Assembly (NCBI GenBank): GCA_944382025.1
Contig: CALWMQ010000234.1
Span: 1-9,314 of the forward strand
Direction of reading: 5' to 3'
DNA: 9,314 nt
Origin: an uncultured Clostridia bacterium
Lineage (GTDB): Bacteria > Bacillota > Clostridia > Oscillospirales > Acutalibacteraceae
In this document: piece after piece, positions 1-7,235 of the stretch
How the letters are laid out: each line of letters opens with the position of its first letter
Numbering within the stretch: position 1 is the stretch's first letter
Notes under the pieces: generated by a model
Told to the model about the DNA's origin: nothing
Database searches by the model: none
What the model saw: the letters and a program-made list of their open reading frames with translations, nothing else
Made by a program: the position numbers and the translations under genes

Positions 1-1284
1 CCCCAGGATTTTTTCATATTTCGGGGCAGACAATACGCCTCCAGCCGCCGAAAACGCGCAGGGGGATGTAAAAACCTCATGGGCAAGTTCCCGGAGCTGA
101 TTCAGACTCACCCGGGCTATGGCGTCCAGCACCTCCCGTTCCGGGATTTCCCGATGGGCAAACAATTCGTTATGGCCCATGTAATACGCCTTGGAAGCCA
201 CTGTTTCCATACCCAGGATGACGGCGGCTTTGGTTTGGGCTTTGGCCCGGAGGAATTCCTCCGGACTGACCGGGTCGGAGCCATCCCAAAGGCCCGACAG
301 GGTCTTCCGGATCTCCGCCAGCGCTTCCAGCTGATGGGAAGGCGTTACCGAGGCGCTGATGGAAAACAGCCCTGCCCCGGGAGCCGCGTCATGGGAGGAA
401 TACACCGAATAGGCTAAGCCCAGTTCCTCACGCAGCCGCAGGAACAGCCGGGATGAGGCGCCGCCTCCTACCACAAAGTTCAGCAGCATCATGGCGTATC
501 GGCGGGAGTCCCCCATGGGCAGGCCCGGATACGCCAGTTCCAGGCTTAACTGCTGAAACTTCTTCTTTTTTAAGAAAATCCCCGGGCGAAATTCGGGATG
601 ATCATTTGCCGGGATCCCGGCACCCGGGCGAAGCCCACCCAGCTGTTGGGTAATCCGGTCCAGCAGGCGGTCCCGGCAGAATTTCCCTCCCAGTACCACC
701 AACATCCTCTCCGGTGTATATTGCTCCCTCACATAGCGTCTCAGGTCATCCGGGGTAATGGACTCCACCGTATTTTTCCATCCGCAAATGGGACGGCCCA
801 GGCCGGATTCCGGCCAGCACCCTCCAATCAGGCTTTCATGAGCCACCTCTTCCCCTACATCCTCATACATATCGATCTCATCCAGAATCACCTGCCGCTC
901 CAGTTCCGTATCCTCCGGGGACATACGGGAATGGAGCATCATATCCAGCAGGATATCCAGCATGGCTTCCGCCCCGGACAGGGATTCCCGGCTGCCATAG
1001 GCCCCATCCTCCGCCAGTACCTGAGCGTAAAACCGGGTATAGTGACGGGTGGTATAAGCGTTTAAAGCTCCCCCCAGCCGGTCGGTTTCCTCGGAAATCT
1101 GCCGGGCAGTCCGGCTATGGGTGCCTTTGAACAGCATATGCTCCACAAAATGGGAAATTCCCTGCTGAGGAGGGGCTTCATAGCGGGAACCGGCAGCCAC
1201 CCAAATCTCTACCGACGCCGAAAGGGCGTTTTCCATAGGAGCCAGTAAAACCCGCAGGCCATTGTCCAAAACAATTTTTTCCAT
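1..1284 (-). CDS. M16 family zinc metallopeptidase (processing-peptidase-like), 3' end cut by window
   Basis: The reading frame is open from the ATG at 1284 to the window edge (428 codons, no stop). The usual length of the YmxG/MlpA-type M16 family is about 410-430, so only a few residues should be missing. The N-terminal half carries the inverted zinc motif HxxEH at residues 45-49 (His45, Glu48, His49). The distal zinc-ligand Glu lies in the helix reading ERQVILDEI, probably Glu129. The C-terminal half has the family signature GGGASSRLF followed by LREELGLAYSV (about residues 274-294). No signal peptide or membrane segment is seen, so the enzyme is probably cytoplasmic. An AGAAGG ribosome binding site at 1291-1296 supports this start. 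It lies 82 bases after the Nudix gene and may be cotranscribed with it. In other Firmicutes an M16 gene often follows pnp near this cluster. The substrate is unknown; family assignment is firm, physiological role is not. Confidence 0.95.
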   Translation of the reverse strand, partial: MEKIVLDNGLRVLLAPMENALSASVEIWVAAGSRYEAPPQQGISHFVEHMLFKGTHSRTARQISEETDRLGGALNAYTTRHYTRFYAQVLAEDGAYGSRESLSGAEAMLDILLDMMLHSRMSPEDTELERQVILDEIDMYEDVGEEVAHESLIGGCWPESGLGRPICGWKNTVESITPDDLRRYVREQYTPERMLVVLGGKFCRDRLLDRITQQLGGLRPGAGIPANDHPEFRPGIFLKKKKFQQLSLELAYPGLPMGDSRRYAMMLLNFVVGGGASSRLFLRLREELGLAYSVYSSHDAAPGAGLFSISASVTPSHQLEALAEIRKTLSGLWDGSDPVSPEEFLRAKAQTKAAVILGMETVASKAYYMGHNELFAHREIPEREVLDAIARVSLNQLRELAHEVFTSPCAFSAAGGVLSAPKYEKILG

Positions 1285-1366
1285 ACTGTGCCTTCTTTAT
1301 CTTTCTGGTTGCCGGGATGGAAGCGGTCAGCCCCCAACCCATATACGGACCATCGCCGTTTATCAG

Positions 1367-1774
1367 TCAGCCTTCCAAACAGCGGACAGCGGCCTGTAAA
1401 ATCCGCCGGTCGTTGTCATAGGTTACCAGTTCCAAGGCCTGGCGCCCCGGCAGCCAGCGGCAGTCTGAAACCTCTTCCCGCTGGCGGGAAACCGACCGCT
1501 CCTCCGTCAGCGCCAGAAAATACACCACTTCTTTGGTGATACCGGGCCCCGGCATATAGGATACCGTCTCACGGAAATCGGCCCGCAGGGTTACCGACAG
1601 TCCGGTTTCCTCCCGGATCTCCCGCAAAGCGGTTTGGGCTTCGGTTTCCCCTTTTTCCACATGCCCTTTCGGGAAAGCCCAGTGCCCCCCATTCACATGG
1701 CGGATCAGCAGGTACTCAACTTGTCCCTCATTCTGGCGGAAAACCACCGCGCCACAGGATTTTTCGTATTTCAT
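1367..1774 (-). CDS. Nudix hydrolase, diadenosine tetraphosphate (Ap4A) hydrolase-like
   Basis: This 135-residue protein is a single Nudix domain. The complete Nudix box GX5EX7REUXEEXGU is present at residues 37-59 (Gly37, Glu43, Arg51, Glu52, Glu55, Glu56, Gly58), so the Mg2+-binding catalytic helix is intact. The segment HWAFPKGHVEKGE just before and into the box closely resembles asymmetric bis(5'-nucleosyl)-tetraphosphatases of the human NUDT2 type, which cleave Ap4A into ATP and AMP. Substrate cannot be fixed from sequence, and another nucleoside polyphosphate or an mRNA 5' end are alternatives. The ATG at 1774 has AAAGGA at 1784-1789, nine bases upstream. It lies downstream of truB, separated by a 266-base structured spacer, and 82 bases upstream of the M16 gene. 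The small size and single domain are normal for the family. Confidence 0.93.
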   Translation of the reverse strand: MKYEKSCGAVVFRQNEGQVEYLLIRHVNGGHWAFPKGHVEKGETEAQTALREIREETGLSVTLRADFRETVSYMPGPGITKEVVYFLALTEERSVSRQREEVSDCRWLPGRQALELVTYDNDRRILQAAVRCLEG

Positions 1775-1932
1775 AAGCCCTCATCCTTTCCAGCGGTCCT
1801 CAGCGGCAGTACAGACCTTTCCACCAGGCCGAACCAAACCTTTACCGCTTTTCTTTTGGGAAAAGGCGCGCCATAGATAGGGTTTCCGGACGGCCGGGGA
1901 AGCATGGGCCATGCCGTTTTCCCCAACCCCTT

Positions 1933-1980
1933 GGGGCAGGGAGCCCCCGCCCCAGTATAAAGCGCTCCCACACCTGCCCC
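1933..1980. repeat. GC-rich inverted repeat in the truB-Nudix spacer
   Basis: On the plus strand GGGGCA (1933-1938) and GGGAGC (1939-1944) pair with TGCCCC (1975-1980) and GCTCCC (1964-1969). This gives 12 base pairs with a 5-base bulge (1970-1974) and a 19-base loop. No U-run follows the stem on either strand, so it is not an ordinary intrinsic terminator. The GGGGC...GCCCC core resembles hairpins in the 3034-3214 repeat region, so it may be a distant member of the same family. The rest of the 266-base spacer shows no gene and no clear promoter. Confidence 0.55.
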
Positions 1981-2040
1981 GCATCCCATACTATGCGGCC
2001 GGCTTGTTTTGCAGAAGTCCCGGGAACCGATACAGCCGCC

Positions 2041-2919
2041 CTAAAACGTACGCAATACCTTCAGCTGGCCTTCCTGCGGCGTGCCCAGACCAAGGAAATT
2101 CCCTTCCGGGTCCTGGATCCGGGTAATCCCTGAAACCGGCGCCTGGAGCCGGTTCAGATCCAGGCTTCCCCCGTTGCGGAAGCGAGTCGCCTGGGCTGAA
2201 GTGACCCGAATAGCCGGATAGGAATAAAAGGCGGATTCCACCGGCAGCAGCTTCTGCGCCAACTGTCCCTGCCCAGCCAGATCCCGCAGCTGTTCCAAAC
2301 TCAGACAGTCCTTCAGCCCGTATCCCGCCGCCTCGGTCCGCCGCAGCGCGGTCATAACCGCTCCGCATCCCAGAACCCGGCCCAGATCATCGCACAGGGT
2401 GCGAATATAGGTTCCCTGAGAACAGGAACAGTCCAGCTGGAGTTCTCCTTCTTGTTGATTATATTCCAAAATATCCAGTTTGTATATTGTAACCGGACGT
2501 GGTTCCCGCTCTATCTGAATCCCCTGCCTTGCCAGATCATACAGCCTAACCCCATCCTTTTTTAAAGCGGACATCATGGGAGGAATCTGCCGGATATGGC
2601 CCCGGAAGGCGGGAAGCGCCCCCTCAATATCAGCAAAGGAAGGAACTGGCTGTCCGGTGGGACGTACGGTACCCCATTGGTCCAGAGTATCGCTGGTAAA
2701 GCCGAAACGCAGGACAGCGGTATAGCGCTTGTCATGGGCAGGAAGTAAGGGAATCGCCCGGGTCGCCTTTCCGGCCATCAAAGGCAAAACACCGGTAGCC
2801 ATTGGATCCAGTGTCCCCGCATGGCCGATTTTCCGTTCTCCCAACAGGCGCCGTACCACGGCAGAGCAGTCAAGGGAAGGAAAATTTTCCGGTGTGTCCA
2901 GGCAAAGAATGCCGGCCAT
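2041..2919 (-). CDS. truB: tRNA pseudouridine(55) synthase TruB
   Basis: TruB converts U55 to pseudouridine in the T-loop of tRNAs. The 292-residue length is normal. Visible motifs are the catalytic-Asp segment GHAGTLDPMATGVLP (Asp38), the active-site Tyr in DKRY (Tyr66), the QIPPMMSALK segment, the GTYIRTL motif with its conserved Arg, and a small C-terminal RNA-binding (PUA-like) region ending near ITRIQDPEGNFLGLG. The ATG at 2919 is preceded by GGAGG (2925-2929) with a 5-base spacer. An in-frame TTG at 2934 would add five residues but lies upstream of that ribosome binding site, so it is unlikely. Motif I near the N-terminus is unusual: the common LDKPxGxTS reads LDTPENFPS here. The gene follows the nrnA terminator and the repeat region, so it probably depends on readthrough or on a promoter I could not identify. 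Confidence 0.96.
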   Translation of the reverse strand: MAGILCLDTPENFPSLDCSAVVRRLLGERKIGHAGTLDPMATGVLPLMAGKATRAIPLLPAHDKRYTAVLRFGFTSDTLDQWGTVRPTGQPVPSFADIEGALPAFRGHIRQIPPMMSALKKDGVRLYDLARQGIQIEREPRPVTIYKLDILEYNQQEGELQLDCSCSQGTYIRTLCDDLGRVLGCGAVMTALRRTEAAGYGLKDCLSLEQLRDLAGQGQLAQKLLPVESAFYSYPAIRVTSAQATRFRNGGSLDLNRLQAPVSGITRIQDPEGNFLGLGTPQEGQLKVLRTF

Positions 2920-3054
2920 AACGACCTCCAACAAGAAAGTATCCCCTTTTCTCCAAACGGGAGCGGGTCAGGATCCCCGCAGCAGTTTCAGCAGCTCTGT
3001 ATATCCAAAACATGGAACACGGAAAGTTTTCGCCCGCCTTTTTCAAAAGGCGGC

Positions 3055-3086
3055 GGGGTCCAGGGGCAGAGCCCCTGACATATCCC
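3055..3086. repeat. Degenerate 32-base direct repeat, copy A
   Basis: This copy begins GGGGTCCAGGGGC and ends CATATCCC, with an internal 7-bp hairpin. It matches copy B (3183-3214) at 26 of 32 aligned positions without gaps, offset by 128 bases and in the same orientation. Confidence 0.6.
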
Positions 3087-3182
3087 GCGGTGCGGGAAGC
3101 AACGAGCAGGGGTTGGCGCCGCGGTCAAAACCGACAGCCGCGAAAGCGGCGGAGGGCGGTTTTGGGCACCGCAAGGGGAGGC

Positions 3183-3214
3183 AGGGTCGAGGGGCAGCGC
3201 CCCCGGCGTATCCC
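3183..3214. repeat. Degenerate 32-base direct repeat, copy B
   Basis: This copy begins AGGGTCGAGGGGC and ends CGTATCCC. It differs from copy A at six positions, and the inner GGGGC/GCCCC stem is kept. Confidence 0.6.
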
Positions 3215-3254
3215 TCAGAGAAGTACCCCGTATTTCCAGCGGCGGCAACGGTGT

Positions 3255-3287
3255 AAAAAACGCCCTGCCTTTTCAACGGGCAAGGCG
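3255..3287 (-). terminator. Intrinsic terminator after nrnA
   Basis: Read on the minus strand, CGCCTTGCC (3287-3279) pairs with GGCAGGGCG (3269-3261). This is nine base pairs with one G-U wobble and a 9-base loop, followed directly by six U residues (3260-3255). It begins 10 bases past the nrnA stop codon. This is the best terminator in the window and should end most transcripts of the rimP-to-nrnA operon. Confidence 0.88.
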
Positions 3288-3297
3288 GATGAACAAA

Positions 3298-4257
3298 TCA
3301 ACGGATATCCGGCGTCGCCTGGGCCACGGCTTCCAGCATCCGCTGAATAGCCGCCTGCGCCGGACCTTTCATGGCGCATCCCGCGGCCTGGCGATGACCG
3401 CCCCCGCCCAGCAGGGTACAGATGGCGGAAGCATCCGCATGATTTCCGGTACGGACACTGACTTTGAAGCCGCCGTCCGGTTTCTGGCGCAGGGTAATCC
3501 CCACCCAAACCCCTTCGATCTGGCGGGGGATCGGCGCCAGCCCTTCCATATCATTTTCCTGGGCGCCGCTTTGTTCCAGCATATCATTGCTGATCACCAT
3601 CACCGCGCAGCGGCCGCCGTAATAAAATTCCATGGACTCCAGGGCCAGCCGTTCCAGCTCTACCCGTGCCCGGGACTTGATATCGAACATGGACCGGTTG
3701 ATCATTTCATAACGGGCGCCCAGTTCCATCAGCTGAGCGGCCACCCGATGGGCTTTGGGGGTAGTATTCCCATATTTGAAACAACCGGTATCGGTGGCAA
3801 TTCCCGTATACAGGCATTCCGCCATATGGCTGTCCACCGATACACCCATGGCCAGCAGAACATCGTAAATTAACAAGGCAGTAGCGGGGCTCTGGGCGTC
3901 CAGGAAAAGATGATCCTGGAAATCCTTGTGGGAACCGTGATGGTCAATCGCCAGATCCACACGGCCCTCGAAGGCCGCCAGGCTGCCCAGCAGCTTGGTA
4001 TCCGCCACATCCACCGCGCAGATAAAACGGGGCTCGAATTCCTCGCAGGGCGCCTGGACAGCCATATATTCATATTTCTCGGGGATGGGGTCGGAGCATA
4101 TCACACGGGCCCTTTTCCCCAGGGACCGAAGGCCCAGGCACAAACCATATCCGGAACCCAAGGTATCCCCATCAGGATACTGATGGGTCAGGATCAGGAT
4201 ATCATCGGCGTCCAAAAGCAGCTGGGCTGCCTCCTGAACCGTTACCGTTTTGCTCAT
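3298..4257 (-). CDS. nrnA: DHH/DHHA1 family nanoRNase / 3'-phosphoadenosine 5'-phosphate (pAp) phosphatase NrnA
   Basis: NrnA degrades 2-5-nt RNA fragments left by larger nucleases and dephosphorylates pAp to AMP in the cytoplasm. All metal-binding motifs of the DHH domain are visible: PDGD at residues 28-31, VDVAD with Asp83, the name-giving DHH at 105-107, and TGIATDTG with Asp156. The C-terminal DHHA1 domain has the RNA-binding GGGGHRQAAG at 284-293. The 319-residue length is typical. The ATG at 4257 sits about ten bases after AAAGGAG. An in-frame ATG at 4266 is only one base from that site, so it is less likely. The gene lies 104 bases after rbfA, as in many Firmicutes. It is followed at once by a strong terminator, which suggests it is the last gene of the main transcript. 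Confidence 0.95.
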   Translation of the reverse strand: MSKTVTVQEAAQLLLDADDILILTHQYPDGDTLGSGYGLCLGLRSLGKRARVICSDPIPEKYEYMAVQAPCEEFEPRFICAVDVADTKLLGSLAAFEGRVDLAIDHHGSHKDFQDHLFLDAQSPATALLIYDVLLAMGVSVDSHMAECLYTGIATDTGCFKYGNTTPKAHRVAAQLMELGARYEMINRSMFDIKSRARVELERLALESMEFYYGGRCAVMVISNDMLEQSGAQENDMEGLAPIPRQIEGVWVGITLRQKPDGGFKVSVRTGNHADASAICTLLGGGGHRQAAGCAMKGPAQAAIQRMLEAVAQATPDIR

Positions 4258-4361
4258 ACGGATCATGCTCCTTTCAACAGGGAAGGCAGGGGATCAGCCT
4301 GCGGAACCCGAAACCGGCGTACAGTGACGGATCCCCAGAGCCGTTCCCGCTTTCCACAGGC

Positions 4362-4706
4362 TTACTGCTTCTCCAGATCGTGCAGGGTTTTGGCGATGTG
4401 GGCACTGTATTCAATCGAATCATCAGCTATAAAGCGCAGCTCCGGCACATGCCGCAGATGCAGCGCCGCCCCCAGCTCATGCCGCATATACCCGGCGGCG
4501 GAAGTAAGCCCTTTAACGGCGGTTTTGGCGGCGTCAAAGCCGTCCATGGAACTGACATACACTTTCGCGTAGGACAAATCGCTGGTCACCTCTACCCGCA
4601 CGATGCTAACCAGCCCGGTAACCCGGGGATCCTTGACCGTGCGCAGGATAGCGGTCAGTTCCCGCAAAATGTCCTCGCTGGTGCGGTCCATACGATAACT
4701 TGCCAT
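4362..4706 (-). CDS. rbfA: 30S ribosome-binding factor RbfA
   Basis: RbfA is a small KH-type protein that binds the immature 30S subunit near helix 1/helix 28 of 16S rRNA and helps its late maturation. The 114 residues match the family length. Characteristic stretches are MASYRMDR at the start, KDPRV at 25-29, the strand VTSDLSYAKVYVS at 40-52, and AGYMRHELG followed by LRHVPELRFIADDSIEY at 84-100, which carries the Ala-interrupted KH helix and the conserved PEL.F..D.S tail. The ATG at 4706 is nine bases after GAGG. An in-frame ATG at 4712 is only three bases from it, and homologues usually begin MASYR, so I prefer 4706. It follows infB after an unusually long 168-base spacer that holds a bulged hairpin. 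Confidence 0.95.
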   Translation of the reverse strand: MASYRMDRTSEDILRELTAILRTVKDPRVTGLVSIVRVEVTSDLSYAKVYVSSMDGFDAAKTAVKGLTSAAGYMRHELGAALHLRHVPELRFIADDSIEYSAHIAKTLHDLEKQ

Positions 4707-4811
4707 ATACATCTACCTCAATGGTTGTTTGTCAATAGGCGGATCATCCCGCGGGCAGCCAGCCCTGCTGAGGGCGTGCCGCCTGTGGGCAGGGAAAGCG
4801 TGCGGCCGCCC

Positions 4812-4853
4812 GGGAATAGGGAGGCTCCGGCAGGATCTCCCCTATCTCTTCCC
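4812..4853. other. Bulged inverted repeat in the infB-rbfA spacer
   Basis: GGGAATAGGG (4812-4821) pairs with CCCTA (4840-4844) and TTCCC (4849-4853) around a 4-base bulge. Two further pairs are closed by AG/CT (4822-4823 with 4837-4838). No U-run follows, so it is not a terminator. It could be an mRNA processing or stability element, or chance. Confidence 0.3.
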
Positions 4854-4874
4854 GAAAACCCGTCCGGCTGATGC

Positions 4875-7235
4875 TCAATCCCGATACTCTTCCATGATAT
4901 AGGTCTCGAAGATATCGCCTTCCTTGATATCGCTGAATTTTTCCAGTCCGATACCACATTCGTATCCCTGAGCCACTTCCTTCTGGTCATCCTTGAAACG
5001 CTTTAAGGAAATCATCTTGTCATCAGCGATAATGATGCCGTCACGGACAATGCGCAGCAGGTCATTGCGATAAACCTTGCCGTCCAGCACGTAGCAGCCG
5101 GCTACTGTGCCCACATTGGTAATCTTATACACCTGACGGACCTCAGCGCGGCCATGGAGCACCTCACGGTATTTCGGCGCCAGCATCCCCTTCATGGCGG
5201 ACTCGACTTCCTCAATGCAGTCGTAGATAATCCGGTACATCCGCATATCCACATTATTCTGTTCCGCCATGGTCTGGGCCAGCGGGTCAGGACGGACGTT
5301 AAAGCCCACGATGATGGCGTTGGAGGCGTCGGCCAGCATAACATCGCTCTCGTTGACAGCGCCCACGGCTCCATGGATTACCCGGACACGCACCTCATCA
5401 TTGGACAGCTTTTCCAGGGACTGGCGAACCGCTTCCACCGACCCTTGGACATCGGCCTTGATGATAATGTTCAGTTCCTTCATCTCGCCCAGCTGCATCT
5501 GATCAAACAGGTTATCCAAAGTAACCTTCTGGTACTGGCTGAACTGTTCCTCTTTGGCGGCCTGCTTGCGCTGCTCCACCAGCTGGCGGGCCAGGCGTTC
5601 ATCGGTAACGGCGTTAAAGATATCCCCGGAAACCGGCACCTCATCCAGGCCCATGACCTCAACGGGAACCGACGGGCCAGCCTCATTGATTTTTTTGCCG
5701 TTGTCATCCGTCATAGCCCGGATACGGCCTACCGCGGAGCCCGCCACAATAATGTCCCCGGAATGCAGGGTACCATTCTGTACCAGGATGGTAGCGATGG
5801 GGCCGCGGCCCTTGTCCAGGCGGGCCTCAATCACCGAGCCTTTGGCAGCCCGGTTGGGGTTGGCTTTCAGCTCCTTGATCTCCGCCACCAGCAGCACTGT
5901 CTCCAGCAGCTTATCGATCCCCTGGCCGGTCAGAGCCGACACCGGTACGCAGATCACGTCGCCGCCCCATTCCTCAGGCACCAGTTCATATTCTGTGAGC
6001 TGCTGCATCACTTTATCCGGATTGGCTTCCGGTTTATCCATTTTATTGATCGCCACAATAATGGATACCCCAGCCGCCTTGGCATGGTTAATGGCTTCAA
6101 CGGTTTGGGGCATAATGCCGTCATCAGCCGCCACCACCAGGATAGCGATGTCAGTCACCTGGGCGCCGCGGGCCCGCATGGAAGTAAACGCGGCGTGGCC
6201 GGGAGTATCCAGGAAGGTAATGGACTGGCCGCCCACATTAACCCGGTAAGCGCCGATGTGCTGGGTAATACCGCCGGCCTCCCCTTCGGTCACCTTGGTC
6301 TTCCGGATAGCGTCCAGGATAGAGGTTTTCCCGTGGTCTACGTGGCCCATAACCACTACCACCGGATCCCGGGGCTGCAGATCCCCATCCGTATCCTCAT
6401 GGTCGTCAATGATCTGTTCCTCGATGGTAACCACGACTTCCCGCTCCACCTTGGCATGGAATTCCTCCGCCACCAGGAAGGCGGTATCGAAATCCACCTC
6501 TTCATTGGCGGTCACCATCATTCCCAGGCCCATGAGCTTTTTAATCACTTCACTGACAGTAGCTTTCAGCCGGGAAGCCAGTTCGGAAACGGTAATGGTA
6601 TCCCCAACCGTAATGGTAATGGGTTTCATCTTGCGCTCCATCTGGATACGGCGCAGCCGTTCGGCTTCCGTTTCCCGGCGCTGATGGGGCTTACGGTACT
6701 GCTGGGACTTCTGATTGATCTTTTGTTTTTTAATTGCCCCGCCGTCTCCCCGCACCTGCTTGGAAGTCTGGGCCAGCACATCAAATTTCTCATCGTATTT
6801 GCCCACGTTGACCTGGGGGGTACGGGTGTCAACCGTACGGCGTTCGATCTGTGGCTTGGGCTGGGGCGCCGCCTTGGCCGGTTTAGCCTCCTTAGGCGGC
6901 TGAGCGGGGGCTTTCGCACTGTCCTGCCGTGGCTTGGGAGCCGGAGCGGCTTTGTCGGCCTTATCAGGCTCAGAGGCAGCCGGGACTTCCGGCTGTTTCT
7001 CCGCCTTCTCTTTCTCTTCCGCTTTCTCCTCCGCCGCCATGGCAAAGTAGGCGTCAAAATTTTCTACCTGGCGGGTCTGGGTGAAATGCTCGAACACCAG
7101 ATCCAGTTCCTCCTCGGTCAGGGCGGTGGCGCTCTTTTTAGGAGTATCCGTATATTTTCCCAGCAGTTCGATCACCTCTTTGCTGGGAACTCCAAAATCT
7201 TTGGCAACCTCGCTTACGCGGTATTTAATCATCAT
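4875..7235 (-). CDS. infB: Translation initiation factor IF-2
   Basis: IF-2 is the GTPase that brings fMet-tRNA to the 30S P site and promotes subunit joining. At 786 residues it is normal for Clostridia. Order of parts: an N-terminal IF2_N helix bundle (about 3-55), a low-complexity Ala/Lys/Pro/Glu/Gln-rich linker (about 62-200), a second IF2_N module (about 204-262), and then the GTPase domain. The GTPase domain has G1 GHVDHGKT at 297-304, G2 Thr324 in GGITQHIG, G3 DTPGH at 343-347, G4 NKMD at 397-400 and G5 SAL at 433-435. Next come beta-barrel domain II (about 464-560), domain III with KADVQGSVEA at 593-602, and the fMet-tRNA-binding C-terminal barrel ending GYECGIGLEKF...GDIFETY. Two consecutive ATGs (7235, 7232) could start it. 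AAAGGA lies about 12 bases upstream, a little far, and a short upstream frame overlaps the start. Confidence 0.98.
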   Translation of the reverse strand: MMIKYRVSEVAKDFGVPSKEVIELLGKYTDTPKKSATALTEEELDLVFEHFTQTRQVENFDAYFAMAAEEKAEEKEKAEKQPEVPAASEPDKADKAAPAPKPRQDSAKAPAQPPKEAKPAKAAPQPKPQIERRTVDTRTPQVNVGKYDEKFDVLAQTSKQVRGDGGAIKKQKINQKSQQYRKPHQRRETEAERLRRIQMERKMKPITITVGDTITVSELASRLKATVSEVIKKLMGLGMMVTANEEVDFDTAFLVAEEFHAKVEREVVVTIEEQIIDDHEDTDGDLQPRDPVVVVMGHVDHGKTSILDAIRKTKVTEGEAGGITQHIGAYRVNVGGQSITFLDTPGHAAFTSMRARGAQVTDIAILVVAADDGIMPQTVEAINHAKAAGVSIIVAINKMDKPEANPDKVMQQLTEYELVPEEWGGDVICVPVSALTGQGIDKLLETVLLVAEIKELKANPNRAAKGSVIEARLDKGRGPIATILVQNGTLHSGDIIVAGSAVGRIRAMTDDNGKKINEAGPSVPVEVMGLDEVPVSGDIFNAVTDERLARQLVEQRKQAAKEEQFSQYQKVTLDNLFDQMQLGEMKELNIIIKADVQGSVEAVRQSLEKLSNDEVRVRVIHGAVGAVNESDVMLADASNAIIVGFNVRPDPLAQTMAEQNNVDMRMYRIIYDCIEEVESAMKGMLAPKYREVLHGRAEVRQVYKITNVGTVAGCYVLDGKVYRNDLLRIVRDGIIIADDKMISLKRFKDDQKEVAQGYECGIGLEKFSDIKEGDIFETYIMEEYRD

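Larger units (their letters stand above)
3034..3214. repeat. Intergenic GC-rich palindromic repeat element (hairpin cluster)
   Basis: The 378 bases between nrnA and truB hold no convincing gene. Seven short inverted repeats follow one another: 3034-3053 (CCGCC/GGCGG extended by T/A pairs), 3061-3077 (CAGGGGC/GCCCCTG, 7 bp, 3-base loop), 3084-3096 (CCCGC/GCGGG), 3122-3133 (CGGT/ACCG), 3137-3150 (GCCGC-GAAA-GCGGC, GNRA-type loop), 3156-3172 (GCGGT/ACCGC) and 3191-3203 (GGGGC/GCCCC). Two degenerate copies of a 32-base unit bracket the centre. The look is that of a dispersed, non-coding palindromic element. From memory, similar GGGGTCCAGGGGC...GCCCCTG blocks recur between genes in gut Clostridia, but I cannot test that here. 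High GC makes some of the short stems likely by chance. Confidence 0.65.

Noticed and set aside
1841..1868. CTTTTC...GAAAAG hairpin in the truB-Nudix spacer as a terminator
   Set aside because: The stem is short and A/T-rich with an interrupting base, and no U-run follows it.
2968..3006. Minus-strand peptide tail reading GYTELLKLLRGS-stop upstream of truB
   Set aside because: It looks superficially like a protein C-terminus, but no start or continuing coding sequence precedes it and it runs into the repeat region.
2998..3026. TTTCCG...TATACA as a promoter for truB on the minus strand
   Set aside because: The -35 matches the consensus at only half its positions, which is too weak to claim.
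2988..3276. Small minus-strand frames in the repeat region (86 and 77 codons)
   Set aside because: They are Pro/Ala/Gly/Arg-rich translations of GC-rich palindromes, with no family pattern.
3289..4572. Plus-strand frames opposite nrnA and rbfA
   Set aside because: They are His/Gly/Gln-rich antisense translations without a family match, and they overlap clear genes.
4730..4735. TTGACA on the minus strand before rbfA as a -35 box
   Set aside because: No -10 element lies at suitable spacing, and any start would fall inside the rbfA binding site or coding region.
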